This document shows, in pieces, positions 51,624 to 60,526 of a DNA stretch of 64,000 nt. The position numbers and the translations under genes were made by a program. The notes below the pieces were generated by a model. The model worked only from the letters and a program-made list of their open reading frames with translations. It had not been told where the DNA came from and made no database searches. Where the stretch lies: assembly GCF_900099655.1 (NCBI RefSeq), contig NZ_FNDC01000015.1:1-64000 (forward strand). Reading direction: 5' to 3'. The stretch is from Planococcus glaciei. Lineage in GTDB: Bacteria; Bacillota; Bacilli; Bacillales_A; Planococcaceae. The number at the start of each line of letters is the position of its first letter. Position 1 is the stretch's first letter.

Positions 51624-53141
51624 ATGCCTTTCAAATCAAAATCAGGGAAACTATTCGGCAACCGCCCAAGCAAAAGCGAGCTGGATACGCGCAGCGATAT
51701 CAATTCGACGGATGGTACATACAATGTGAAATGCTTCGGCGCCAAAGGGGACGGGACATCGGATGACTGGGAAGCGCTGCAGGAAGCGGTTGATGTGATC
51801 TACCGGCAGCCGGGAGGCGGTGCACTCTTTTTCCCGCCGGGTTTGTACCGGATCAGCCGGCCATTGGAAGTGCCGGACACAGACAATGCGGTTTCCTGGA
51901 TCGGCCATAGCTCCAAATCGACCGTGATTGCCCCGTCCGAACCGATGGATTATCTGGTCCGGATGCGCGGAGAAGGCGGAAAGGTCGAAGGCATCAAGTT
52001 CCGGGGGACGGATCCGTTGAACGGCTATGCCCAAAACGCCAAAGTCTGCATGCTTGCGACCAATATCCGGGACAAGGCATTTTCAAATGCTGCATTTGTC
52101 TGGGGAGCGGTGCACGGTCTGCAAATTACGGGCGAAGGCAATAACAATTTATGCGTCTTCGACCGGCTTTGTGTTTTTTCACAAAATGGCACAGTGGCAA
52201 AAGGGACGGACGGCAGCGGTTCAGCGGATACGGTTCAATTCCGTGATTTCAATCCGGTAAGGAACGATGTGCATGTCGGCGCGTATTTGAAAATAGGCAG
52301 TGGGGAAGGGTCGGTTTACCATATTGACGCAGTCACTTCAGACCGCATAACCGTATCGCCCGACTTGAAAGAGCCGCTTGATGAAGGCAGCGAATACGCC
52401 ATCCATATCGGCTGCGGTTTGCAGACAGACCGCGGCAGCGATAATAATGTCTACGGCATTTACGACTGCCATTTTGTCGGCAATGCCGGAGCAGGGCTAA
52501 TGGTACGCGGTCTATACGGCCACCACATCCAAGGAGGCAATTTCGATTCAAACGGCATCACCGGCATCCATATCGGTTCCGGCATGATCAATACGACTCC
52601 CGCTTATTCAAATACGATCAACCATTCTTATTTTGAAGCCAACGGCTATGCCAATGTCATTCTGGACTATCCATCCGGCCTTACCGTTCTGGATCCGCTG
52701 CTGGCAGAACCGGTCGACGGAACAGCAGGGGACGTCGCTTCGATTACGTCACTGCGCGGCTATTATTTCGATTTTGACTCGACGAGCATCTCGTACAACG
52801 GGCGGCAGTATGGTTATGTGGCCAAAACGGACTGCAGCAGCTCTTATCAGATGGAAGGGACTTCGCAGCTGGCTATTGACCGTCCGGCAGGTGCTAGGAG
52901 TCCGGCGGTCATTCAGCTGCCGACAGTGCCCCGCCACCAATTCGGAGAAAAGCTTGAAATTTTTGTGGAAGACAGCGGCGGTCAGCCGGTCCATTTGGTC
53001 TGTGAACATGCCGGAGTAAACAAGCAAGCCGGCGAACGTGGGATCGTTGTTCCGGGAGGCATCGGGTTTGTCATTACGGTGTTTTACAGCCCGAGAAATT
53101 CCTCCTGGATGGTGTCGCATACCTTACCTGTCCAACTATAA
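51624..53141 (+). CDS. Pectate-lyase-superfamily right-handed beta-helix protein, paralogue 1
   Basis: A 505-residue protein beginning with a short basic tail and the Pectate_lyase_3 entry motif NVKCFGAKGDGTSDDWEALQ (residues 34-53), then FFPPGLYRISRPLEV and many short beta-helix rungs (for example NNVYGIYDCHFVGNAGAGL). Such folds occur in tail-spike proteins and polysaccharide lyases. There is no signal peptide, membrane span or anchor. A paralogue of almost equal length lies at 56345. Catalytic residues cannot be assigned; it might bind or cleave a surface glycan. AAAGGAG precedes ATG 51624. Confidence 0.82.
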   Translation: MPFKSKSGKLFGNRPSKSELDTRSDINSTDGTYNVKCFGAKGDGTSDDWEALQEAVDVIYRQPGGGALFFPPGLYRISRPLEVPDTDNAVSWIGHSSKSTVIAPSEPMDYLVRMRGEGGKVEGIKFRGTDPLNGYAQNAKVCMLATNIRDKAFSNAAFVWGAVHGLQITGEGNNNLCVFDRLCVFSQNGTVAKGTDGSGSADTVQFRDFNPVRNDVHVGAYLKIGSGEGSVYHIDAVTSDRITVSPDLKEPLDEGSEYAIHIGCGLQTDRGSDNNVYGIYDCHFVGNAGAGLMVRGLYGHHIQGGNFDSNGITGIHIGSGMINTTPAYSNTINHSYFEANGYANVILDYPSGLTVLDPLLAEPVDGTAGDVASITSLRGYYFDFDSTSISYNGRQYGYVAKTDCSSSYQMEGTSQLAIDRPAGARSPAVIQLPTVPRHQFGEKLEIFVEDSGGQPVHLVCEHAGVNKQAGERGIVVPGGIGFVITVFYSPRNSSWMVSHTLPVQL

Positions 53142-53149
53142 AAATTTGA

Positions 53150-53192
53150 AACCTGGAAGTCACTTTGAGAAAAGGAGCTTCCAGGTTTTTGA
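53150..53192 (+). terminator. Rho-independent terminator
   Basis: AACCTGGAAG (53150-53159) pairs with CTTCCAGGTT (53178-53187), followed by TTTG. Confidence 0.85.
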
Positions 53193-53362
53193 TTGGCAAA
53201 AAATTAGAACCCTTGCATCACGTTTTTTCCTATGAAAAGAGGTAATATAAAGAGTATGTTTTATTAAGATTTTATTGAATCAAATAAAAAGACTATAAAA
53301 CAGCAACCGTAACTGGATATCGATGTGAAGAATCCAGGCGGTGAAAAAGGAGAGAACCAGCG

Positions 53363-54442
53363 ATGAAAAAACAATTTTGGTTGAGGAATGCAGGCCTGGC
53401 CAGTGCAGCAGCGGCTTTGGCGCTGACTGTGACGCCGCTCGGAGAAAAGCTTCCTTTTAATCATGCAATTCAAGCAGAAGCATCCACCCATACATATCAA
53501 ACAATCGAAAACTTGAACCTTCGCTCCGGCGCTTCGGCAGAAACCGCAGTGGTGACAATCATTCCAAAAGAAGCGCAAGTGGAATTAGTGTCAAAAAGCG
53601 GATCCTGGGTGAAAGTGCGCTACGGTGCAAAAACAGGCTATGTGAATTCGAAATTCCTGTCAAACAGAGAAGAACAAAAACCGGCAGCACAAACCCATGT
53701 GACGATAGATAAATTAAATCTGCGCGAAGGAGCCGGAGTGCAATATAGCATCATTACAGAAATCCCGGAAGGCGAGACAGTCCGACTGATTTCCGGAAAA
53801 AGCGGCTGGGTCGAAGTTTCCTATGGCGATCAAACGGGATATGTGAATTCGGCTTACCTAAAAGCAGTTAAAGCTCCTGCAGAGAAAGCGGAAAAATATC
53901 CGGGGCCTTCTATTGAAACGCCGGGAACATATATCGATGGCATTTTAGTCGTCAACAAGGAATACGCTTTGCCTGCTGATTATAATCCGGGCGTGGTTCC
54001 GGAAGCGGAACAAGCTGTTTCGGATATGCTGCAAGAGGCAAAAGAACAAGGTCTTTCCATCAAAACTGTCAGTGGATTCCGTTCGTACTCCTACCAAGCC
54101 GGCCTGTACGATAATTACGTGAATCGCTACGGCCAAAAACAAGCCGATACGGTCAGCGCAAAAGCCGGCCACTCTGAGCACCAGGCAGGATTGGCATTTG
54201 ATTTTGGCAGCCCCTCCAATACCGGGTTGAGCAAGTCGTTTGCGGATACAGCAGAAGGACAGTGGCTTGCAGATAATGCCCATAAATACGGTTTTATCCT
54301 GCGCTACCTGGAAGGCAAGGAACACATAACGGGCTATCAGTACGAGCCGTGGCATTTCCGCTATTTAGGCGCTGAGAATGCTGAAAAAGTGAAAGACAGC
54401 GGCAAAGCGTTAGAAGAGTATTTGGAACTTACAGAAGAATAA
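53363..54442 (+). CDS. Secreted D-alanyl-D-alanine carboxypeptidase (VanY/M15B) with two SH3b domains
   Basis: A 359-residue cell-wall enzyme. A signal peptide (residues ~1-38) is followed by two bacterial SH3 domains (TIENLNLRSGASAETAVVT..., about 45-100, and TIDKLNLREGAGVQYSIIT..., about 112-170) that bind peptidoglycan. The M15B peptidase covers about 200-345: SGFRSYSYQAGLYDNYV, the zinc-binding GHSEHQAGLAFDF (His and Asp ligands) and EPWHFRYLG (catalytic Glu and His). It trims D-Ala from peptidoglycan stem peptides. AAAAGGAGAG precedes ATG 53363. Confidence 0.93.
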   Translation: MKKQFWLRNAGLASAAAALALTVTPLGEKLPFNHAIQAEASTHTYQTIENLNLRSGASAETAVVTIIPKEAQVELVSKSGSWVKVRYGAKTGYVNSKFLSNREEQKPAAQTHVTIDKLNLREGAGVQYSIITEIPEGETVRLISGKSGWVEVSYGDQTGYVNSAYLKAVKAPAEKAEKYPGPSIETPGTYIDGILVVNKEYALPADYNPGVVPEAEQAVSDMLQEAKEQGLSIKTVSGFRSYSYQAGLYDNYVNRYGQKQADTVSAKAGHSEHQAGLAFDFGSPSNTGLSKSFADTAEGQWLADNAHKYGFILRYLEGKEHITGYQYEPWHFRYLGAENAEKVKDSGKALEEYLELTEE

Positions 54443-54466
54443 AAGATAAATAGAACAGTAAGCAGG

Positions 54467-54500
54467 AACCGTATCCGTCTATGGGATGCGGTTTTAATTT
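54467..54500 (+). terminator. Rho-independent terminator
   Basis: AACCGTATCC (54467-54476) pairs with GGATGCGGTT (54484-54493), one G-T pair, followed by a T-rich tail. Confidence 0.78.
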
Positions 54501-54603
54501 GTATAAATATTTCTGATTATTTAGTAAATAATATAGATATTAGTAAGTTTTTATTGTTAGAATGGAGGCAAGTAGAAAACGGGAAACTGAAAGGAGTGTC
54601 TGT

Positions 54604-55665
54604 ATGAAAAAGCTGATGAGTCCTCTTGTTCTTGTGATGTCGCTGCTGCTGGTTCTGCCTGTTGCCGGCGCTGCTCCGGATATGCCGGAGAGCCACCAAT
54701 TTTATGAGGAGATTGATTACTTAATGGAGAAAGGCGTAATCCGGGGGTACCCAGACGGTACTGTCCGGCCGGATGCGGTTGTCACAAGAGCTGAGGCTGC
54801 AGTGATGATCGGTCGGCTGAAAGGGTTCGATGGCACGCAAAAAGCGACGCCGTTCCGTGATGTGCCGGCGAGCCATTTCGCCAGCGGCTTCATCGCAGAA
54901 GCGGCTAAAGCAGGATATATCCGCGGCGATGGAAATGGCCTTTACCGCCCGAATTCGCCGATCAACCGCGGCGAGATGGCAGTGGTGGTCGAGCGTGTAT
55001 TCAATCTGGGATTAGGTTTTAATCATTCGTTCAAGGACGTGCCGCAAAACGCCTATTATTCAGAAGCCATCAGCAAACTGCTGGCGGCCAATATCACAAT
55101 CGGCTATTCCGACAACACGTTCCGTCCACGCCAGGAAGTGACGCGCGGCCAGTTTTCCGCTTTCCTGGCACGCGGCCTGGAACCGGAATTTAAAAATGAC
55201 GCACGCATTGCCCGTTCCTACCAAAAAGATAAAACGAAAACGTACACCTACCAAATGTCAGATGGAACAACGGCGGTCCACCGTTTCGCTGATGTGCCGG
55301 ACCGGGGCGGCTTGGCTTACGGATTTATGTGGACGGTCCAAGTGGACGGGGATACCTACGAATACCTGGAGTTTGAGAATTACCAGATGTTCGCATTCGG
55401 CTATCCGTATTCTGAATATGACCTGGCGCTCGTTTACCCGGTCCGCGTCGGCAAGACATTTAATACCGGGCTTGGCGATGAAACCATCACGAACACGATC
55501 ACCGGAGTCAATAAAACCGTCAGAACCCCATACAGAACTTTTACGAATGCGACGGAAGTGACGACGGAAAGCGGTTTGAAGTATTACATGGTGGAAGGTT
55601 TTTCAACAGTGAAATCAATTAATGCACAAGGAAGAGTCGAGAGCCAATTAGTGAAAGTGGAATGA
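54604..55665 (+). CDS. S-layer homology (SLH) domain protein
   Basis: A 353-residue exported protein with a signal peptide (KKLMSPLVLVMSLLLVLPVA, cut near GAA) and three SLH domains (about residues 25-75, 85-140 and 145-195), recognisable from IRGYPDGTVRPDAVVTRAE, IRGDGNGLYRPNSPINRGE and TIGYSDNTFRPRQEVTRGQ. SLH triplets bind pyruvylated wall polymer. The remaining ~150 residues form an unrecognised domain. ATG 54604 follows GAAAGGAGTG; an in-frame ATG at 54562 lies upstream but spoils the signal. Confidence 0.9.
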   Translation: MKKLMSPLVLVMSLLLVLPVAGAAPDMPESHQFYEEIDYLMEKGVIRGYPDGTVRPDAVVTRAEAAVMIGRLKGFDGTQKATPFRDVPASHFASGFIAEAAKAGYIRGDGNGLYRPNSPINRGEMAVVVERVFNLGLGFNHSFKDVPQNAYYSEAISKLLAANITIGYSDNTFRPRQEVTRGQFSAFLARGLEPEFKNDARIARSYQKDKTKTYTYQMSDGTTAVHRFADVPDRGGLAYGFMWTVQVDGDTYEYLEFENYQMFAFGYPYSEYDLALVYPVRVGKTFNTGLGDETITNTITGVNKTVRTPYRTFTNATEVTTESGLKYYMVEGFSTVKSINAQGRVESQLVKVE

Positions 55666-55788
55666 TTGGCACCTGTATGCTGGCGGGGAAAGGTTAATAA
55701 AAAGCATGAAGAAATCTTTGGATGTCGTGGCCACTTTGCTTTTTCTGTTCCTCGTTTTACTTGATAGATATTGAATAAATGATTGAAT

Positions 55789-55840
55789 CAGCCCGGTTCC
55801 AGATATTTTCTGGCAATTGGGCTGTTTCGTATTTTATTTT
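55789..55840 (+). terminator. Weak terminator-like hairpin
   Basis: CAGCCC (55789-55794) pairs with GGGCTG (55819-55824), and an inner CCAG pairs with CTGG; a T-rich tail follows. It could end the SLH transcript or act in the leader of the next gene. Confidence 0.4.
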
Positions 55841-55853
55841 CAGGAGGTGCCGT

Positions 55854-56231
55854 ATGGTAGGGAAAAATAATTTGGTGCTGGTGCTTGAAGATTATGAGCT
55901 GTCGTTTAATGTGCGGCTGATTGACCGAGATGGATTGGTTTACAGCAGCAACCGCTTTATGGAGAAGCCGCATATTTCGAAAATTCGCATGCTGGTCGGC
56001 ACGCTGACGCAGATTTTCGGCAACTTCAACCGGGTGACTTTCAGCAAGAACTTCAACTTGATCTGGGACCATGAAGCGCGGCCGGACTCTTTCGGCAAAT
56101 TCATGGCGGAATTGTTTGCATCGCATGAGACGGTAGACCCCCGCTACCATATGTGGGAACAGTTCAGTGAATTTCTGGAGCAGCAGGAAAAAGAGTCGCA
56201 TAGAAGCCGTCTGGAAGACCTTCCTTTTTAA
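55854..56231 (+). CDS. Hypothetical protein, 125 aa
   Basis: Starts at ATG 55854 behind CAGGAGGTG. It begins GKNNLVLVLEDYELSFNVR and has a basic middle part (NRVTFSKNFNLIWDHEARPD), ending in an acidic/basic tail rich in E, Q, S and R. No signal peptide or membrane span. I do not recognise the family. It sits between an SLH gene and the second beta-helix gene and might be cotranscribed with the latter (113-bp gap, no terminator seen). Confidence 0.65.
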   Translation: MVGKNNLVLVLEDYELSFNVRLIDRDGLVYSSNRFMEKPHISKIRMLVGTLTQIFGNFNRVTFSKNFNLIWDHEARPDSFGKFMAELFASHETVDPRYHMWEQFSEFLEQQEKESHRSRLEDLPF

Positions 56232-56344
56232 CTAAACAAAGTTTTAAAGGAGTGAAGGACTTTCGAAGAGTTTATTGAATAAGTAACAATAGCACAATAG
56301 AGGGTCTTTAGTCGGTGAATGACAACAGGGGAGTGGGCATTTAG

Positions 56345-57871
56345 ATGGCATTTGGGAATAAAAAAGAGAAGCAGACGCTTGCAACAGCAAATAGATTGAG
56401 GAAAATGGCCGACGAAGTGACGTTCAGCGAACGGCCGGATAAAACGTTCAACGTCAAAGCCTTTGGAGCCAAAGGCGATGACGACGCGGACGACTGGCGG
56501 GCATTGCAGCAGGCCATCGCTTTTGCCTATAATGCCAAAGGCGGCGGTACGCTGTTTTTCCCGCCCGGCCAATACCGCATCTCCAAGCCGCTTGAAGTGC
56601 CGGTGACCGACGAAGAAAAAGCGGTATCGTGGGTCGGTTACAGCGATAAGACGACCATCATCGTGCCTTCTGCTCCAATGGATTATATGGTCCGCATGCG
56701 CGGCGGGGACGGGCATATCAAAGGGCTGACTTTTAAAGGCAGCGATCCGTTTAACGGTTCGGTCCAGCATACGAAAGTCTGCATGTTGGCGAGCAATATC
56801 CGGAACAAAACCTTCTCGAACGTATCATTCAGCTGGGCGAAAGTACACGGGCTGCAGATTACGGAAGAAGGCAATAACAATCTATGTGTATTTGACCAAT
56901 CCTGCAAGTTCGAGCAAAACGGCACAGTCGTGAAAGGAAGCGACGGCAGTGGATCCGGCGACAAAATCAGTTTTTCCCGCTTTAATCCGGAGTCAAGCGA
57001 TGTCCATGTCGGTGCCTATATCAAAATCGGCAGCGGACCGGGGTCGGTTTACCACATCAATTCAGTGAGCAGGAACAGCATCACTGTATCGCCTGCTTTA
57101 AGAAATGCATTTCGTTCCGGCACCGAGTACAAAATCCATATCGGCTCGGGACTGCAGACCGACCGGGGCAGCGACAACAATGTTTATGGCATCTACGACT
57201 GCCACTTTGTCGGCAATGCCGGAGCGGGGCTGGTAGTAAGAGGTCTCTATGGACATAATGTACAAGGCGGCAATTTCGATGCGAACGGCATTGCCGGCAT
57301 CCATATCGGTTCCGGCATGATCAATACGACGCCCGCTTATTCCAATGCGATTACCCATGCATATTTCGAAGCGAACGGCTACGCAAATGTCATTTTGGAC
57401 TATCCATCTGGCCTCAGCATTATCGAACCCCTGCTGGCAGAACCGGTGGACGGAACAGCTGGAGGCGTCGCTTCAATTGCTTCCCTGAGGGACCAGCCCT
57501 TCGACTACGAAACGACCAGCGTGCTCCATAACGGACGTTTTTATAATTTCATTAATGAAACAACCCGTAATTTTGCATCCAATACAGCAGAAACAGCCCG
57601 TATTACGGTCAATCAAGCAGGAAACCTGATCGGCTCATCTATCATCAATTTGCCGGCTCCGCCGAAGCATCGCTTTAAGGAAGAACTGGAGATTTATGTG
57701 GAAAACACCAACGGACAGCCGGTGCAGGTCATTTGCGATTTCGCAAAAGTGAACAACAAGCCTGGAAGAGTCGGCGTTGAAGCGCCGGCTGGAGTCGGGT
57801 ACAAAATTACGGCGTATTACAGCCGAAGCCTGGAAAGCTGGATGGTGTCGCATACGGTGCCGCTGGAGTGA
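56345..57871 (+). CDS. Pectate-lyase-superfamily right-handed beta-helix protein, paralogue 2
   Basis: A 508-residue paralogue of the protein at 51624, collinear over its whole length. Shared blocks include NVKAFGAKGDDDADDWRALQ (38-57), RGSDNNVYGIYDCHFVGNAG, GIHIGSGMINTTPAYSN and YANVILDYPSGL. The N-terminus is again short and basic with no signal peptide. Many rungs between these blocks differ, so this is an old duplication. Function could be glycan binding or lysis as in tail-spike-type proteins (inference). The ribosome-binding site GGGGAG is before ATG 56345. Confidence 0.82.
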   Translation: MAFGNKKEKQTLATANRLRKMADEVTFSERPDKTFNVKAFGAKGDDDADDWRALQQAIAFAYNAKGGGTLFFPPGQYRISKPLEVPVTDEEKAVSWVGYSDKTTIIVPSAPMDYMVRMRGGDGHIKGLTFKGSDPFNGSVQHTKVCMLASNIRNKTFSNVSFSWAKVHGLQITEEGNNNLCVFDQSCKFEQNGTVVKGSDGSGSGDKISFSRFNPESSDVHVGAYIKIGSGPGSVYHINSVSRNSITVSPALRNAFRSGTEYKIHIGSGLQTDRGSDNNVYGIYDCHFVGNAGAGLVVRGLYGHNVQGGNFDANGIAGIHIGSGMINTTPAYSNAITHAYFEANGYANVILDYPSGLSIIEPLLAEPVDGTAGGVASIASLRDQPFDYETTSVLHNGRFYNFINETTRNFASNTAETARITVNQAGNLIGSSIINLPAPPKHRFKEELEIYVENTNGQPVQVICDFAKVNNKPGRVGVEAPAGVGYKITAYYSRSLESWMVSHTVPLE

Positions 57872-57937
57872 AGTTAATAGGATTTATTGGGCAGGTGCTG
57901 ATTGCAGGCAGCTGCTTTTTTTTTGAATAGAGGAGGT

Positions 57938-58080
57938 GAGTTCCCGCGAATGGGGGGTGAGTTTCCATGAATGAGTTGTGAGTTCCCGCCAATCGCCTCC
58001 GGGTTTCCACGAATGGAACCTGAGTTACACCCTGCCCGCTTTTTGCCCAGCGAAAAGCCTCCAATCAGCGTTCTTCGCTG
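57938..58080 (+). repeat. Composite repeat element D: five 21-bp units of a different sequence plus two hairpins
   Basis: GAGTTYCC-type anchors start at 57938, 57959, 57980, 58001 and 58022, all exactly 21 bp apart, with a CGAATG core in most units. Then GCTTTTTGC cca GCGAAAAGC (58038-58058, one G-T pair) and CAGCG ttctt CGCTG (58066-58080). Period and first hairpin match elements A-C although the unit sequence is unrelated; hairpin 2 is similar in place but not in sequence. Confidence 0.8.
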
Positions 58081-58183
58081 GCATACTCTGCAATCCTCTA
58101 AGTCCATTCCTCAAACTATGAGAGAAGGAGGCGCATTGATTCAAGTTAATTTTTCAGTAGGCACAGGCACACCCTTTCGATAA

Positions 58184-58207
58184 CGGCTTGTTTTAAGCCG
58201 CTGTTTT
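58184..58207 (+). terminator. Terminator-like hairpin
   Basis: CGGCTT (58184-58189) / AAGCCG (58195-58200) with loop GTTTT, followed by CTGTTTTT. Confidence 0.5.
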
Positions 58208-58269
58208 TATTGTGTGAAAATTGTTGTGTGAAGTAAAAAAATAAAGGATTCAGATGAACTTTAGCGAAT

Positions 58270-58292
58270 ATGGATTAGCAAATCCATTTTTT
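58270..58292 (+). terminator. Terminator-like hairpin
   Basis: ATGGATT (58270-58276) / AATCCAT (58281-58287) with loop AGCA and a following run of T. Confidence 0.5.
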
Positions 58293-58347
58293 GGATTTCG
58301 TTCATTAGAAAGGAGTAGATAGCCGCAAAATTAGAAAATAGACAAAT

Positions 58348-58446
58348 TTATACTGCCAACCGTTTCTCTGTAAAAAATTGTTTTACCCCATCAAGATTTA
58401 CTTCATCGTCATTCTTCCCGGCAGTTTGCCGAAGTTTATCCCCCAT
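58348..58446 (-). pseudogene. Possible C-terminal gene remnant on the minus strand
   Basis: From an ATG at 58446 the minus strand reads MGDKLRQTAGKNDDEVNLDG and 12 more residues to a TAA at 58350-58348. The residue choice (charged, helix-forming, then QFFTEKRLAV) is protein-like. The frame also continues upstream with one stop codon as a plausible peptide. No ribosome-binding site is visible. It may be the dead end of a lost gene or chance. Confidence 0.2.
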
Positions 58447-58571
58447 CTTAGATAACTGTCTGGATTATTGTTCATGCTTCAAATGAATAAAAATTAACTG
58501 GATAAGACTTTTCCGATTACTATCTGCAACAAGAAGTTGATCTAATTGCATAGAAGAATGGAGGGGAAGCT

Positions 58572-60128
58572 TTGGGCAAGTTTGTGAAGCAGGTGCTGGT
58601 GTCTTTGGCTCTATTCCTATTGGTGTTTTCATCTATCCAGCAAGTGTCAGCAGCCGGATTCAAGGATGTCAGCAATTTTAAAGAAGAAATCAAGTATTTG
58701 ACAGGATTGAAAATCATCAACGGCTATCCCGACGGAACTTACCGTCCGGAAGCACCTATCCTGCGGGTTCAGGCAGTGATGATGATCATGCGCGATTTAG
58801 GGATAGACAAGGAAAACATAAAAAATCCCGGGTTTACGGACATCAAGCCGGGTGACATGGGGTATGCCGAAGTCGCTTTTGCTACTGAACTGGGAATCAT
58901 TTCAGGGAAAGGGAATAACAAATTCGATCCGAATGGCAAGATGACGCGTGCTGAAATGTCGAAAGTGCTGGTGAATGCTTACGAACTTGGCGGCATGTAT
59001 CCGGCAGGATTCCCGGATGTATCACCGAAATCTTGGAGTGAACCTTATATTTCTGCATTAGCTGCCAATAATGTAACAAATGGTTATCCAGACGGTACAT
59101 TTCGCCCTAATGTAACGATCAACCGCGGTCAGTTTGCGGCATTTTTGGCACGGATCTTAAATCCCGGTTTTAAACCTTACTCACCGGCAGTAGCAGATAC
59201 GTTTCTCGAAGACTCGTTAAACCTGCAAGTGTTGGACGTGGTAAAAGACCGCAAAAAACCAATTCTCTATATGATAGACGGCTTGTCGAATCGTTTGATG
59301 TCTTACAATTACGAAACGTATGAGCTGGATTCTGTAGAACTTCCTTACCGCGCAGAAAGGCTGGCTTATGCAAATGGCAAAGTGTATGTGACCCAGCACA
59401 AAATGGTGCATACTTATTGGACCGATCGGATACCGGAAACGGGCGCTTATGCGGTTTACGATGCTCGTTCTTTGAAGCTTTTAAATATCTGGCATCTTGA
59501 ACTCGATCCATTTGATATTGAAGCGACCGACCAAGGACAGGTGTTCATTTCCGGCGGTTCCAACCAGCATACATTGGTTGTCGGTTATGATTCAAAAAAT
59601 GGTGCAATTTCATCTGCACAGTCCATTTACATGTTGGGGCTGCTCGCCCTTACACCTGACCAGAAGAAACTGATGACGATTTCAACACAGATTTCGCCGC
59701 GCGATATTGCCTCTTACGATATTGTAGACGGCAAGCTTCAGCCGCCGGTGGACTCGCCGTATCACGGAGATTTCGATATGTCCCCTGACCTTAGCATCAG
59801 CCCGGACGGCAAATATCTTTTAAATGGCTATGGACATATTTACAGCACCAATACACTCGGGTATCTTGGTTCGCTGGACCGGAGTTTTATCAGTTCCGCA
59901 GTGGACATGAAGGCGGGAGAGTTGTACACTTCCCGGAATTTAAAGCTGATTTATGCTTATGATTTCCCTTCCTTGCAGAGCAGTTATCAGATCACCACAT
60001 ACGGCGATGTCCTCACCCTGTTTTACGATGAAGAATCGGATGTCCTTTTAGCGCTGACTAAAGTGAAATTCGGCAAGTCATCGTATTCATATTTAGGAAT
60101 AGAGAAAATGTATTTCAATGTGGATTAG
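58572..60128 (+). CDS. SLH domain protein with C-terminal beta-propeller-like region
   Basis: A 518-residue exported protein. The signal peptide (KFVKQVLVSLALFLLVFSSI..., cut near VSAAG) is followed by three SLH domains (about 28-75, 80-140, 145-200; hallmarks IINGYPDGTYRPEAPILRV, GKGNNKFDPNGKMTRAEM, TNGYPDGTFRPNVTINRGQ). The last ~310 residues have repeated short strands of the YVTN/propeller type (YMIDGLSNRLMSYNYETYEL, GYDSKNGAISSAQSIYML, LSISPDGKYLLNGYGHI). It would be held at the surface by the SLH part and present the propeller for binding. TTG 58572 follows GGAGGGGAAG; this is the only good start. Confidence 0.87.
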   Translation: MGKFVKQVLVSLALFLLVFSSIQQVSAAGFKDVSNFKEEIKYLTGLKIINGYPDGTYRPEAPILRVQAVMMIMRDLGIDKENIKNPGFTDIKPGDMGYAEVAFATELGIISGKGNNKFDPNGKMTRAEMSKVLVNAYELGGMYPAGFPDVSPKSWSEPYISALAANNVTNGYPDGTFRPNVTINRGQFAAFLARILNPGFKPYSPAVADTFLEDSLNLQVLDVVKDRKKPILYMIDGLSNRLMSYNYETYELDSVELPYRAERLAYANGKVYVTQHKMVHTYWTDRIPETGAYAVYDARSLKLLNIWHLELDPFDIEATDQGQVFISGGSNQHTLVVGYDSKNGAISSAQSIYMLGLLALTPDQKKLMTISTQISPRDIASYDIVDGKLQPPVDSPYHGDFDMSPDLSISPDGKYLLNGYGHIYSTNTLGYLGSLDRSFISSAVDMKAGELYTSRNLKLIYAYDFPSLQSSYQITTYGDVLTLFYDEESDVLLALTKVKFGKSSYSYLGIEKMYFNVD

Positions 60129-60526
60129 ATGAAAAGCCATTCCAGAGCGTCCAGGCGGGCGCTCTTTTTTGTTAGCCGGAATTGTTTGCGTGCCTGACAC
60201 CTAAGCAATTGCCCGGAAATTATAGACCGCCGCTTTCTTTTGAATAAAAGCAGCTTTTTCCTGTTAAAGGAAAATAGTCGATTATTTCGAATTAAATATT
60301 TTTATTTATCGAAATAATCAATTACTTATAATTATCTTTATGTTAAAATGTCAATATATCAATTTAATAGGAATAAAGTAACTGTTAAAAGAAATTCTAA
60401 AATAGATTAAAAATATAATCGTATTAAAAGAATTGTTTTTTTATTTAATTTAACAATAAAAGTAATTTAATGGATATTAATCTTTATGTCAATTTATGTG
60501 CTTGAAAATTGAAAGGAGGTCATATT
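60129..60526. other. AT-rich intergenic region upstream of the second galU
   Basis: About 400 bases. After the terminator (60144-60170) the sequence becomes extremely AT-rich between about 60280 and 60500, resembling the polysaccharide cluster rather than its flanks. It presumably holds the galU promoter. No gene or clear regulatory hairpin is visible. Confidence 0.4.
60144..60170 (+). terminator. Rho-independent terminator
   Basis: AGAGCG (60144-60149) pairs with CGCTCT (60160-60165), followed by TTTTT. Confidence 0.7.

Larger units (their letters stand above)
57872..58571. other. 700-bp intergenic region with repeat element D and a remnant
   Basis: Besides repeat element D (57938-58080) this gap holds two terminator-like hairpins (58184 and 58270) and a short minus-strand reading (58348-58446) that may be a dead gene end. 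A Shine-Dalgarno-like GAAAGGAG (58309-58316) has no start codon behind it. The rest is AT-rich with no gene. Confidence 0.5.

Noticed and set aside
51624..57871. Prophage remnant
   Set aside because: The beta-helix proteins resemble tail spikes, but no other phage genes (capsid, portal, tail tube, integrase, holin) are in the window.
57807..58107. Heptad-repeat proteins on the minus strand across repeat element D
   Set aside because: Seven-residue periodicity follows directly from the 21-bp DNA period. There is no start signal, and two minus-strand frames look equally repetitive.
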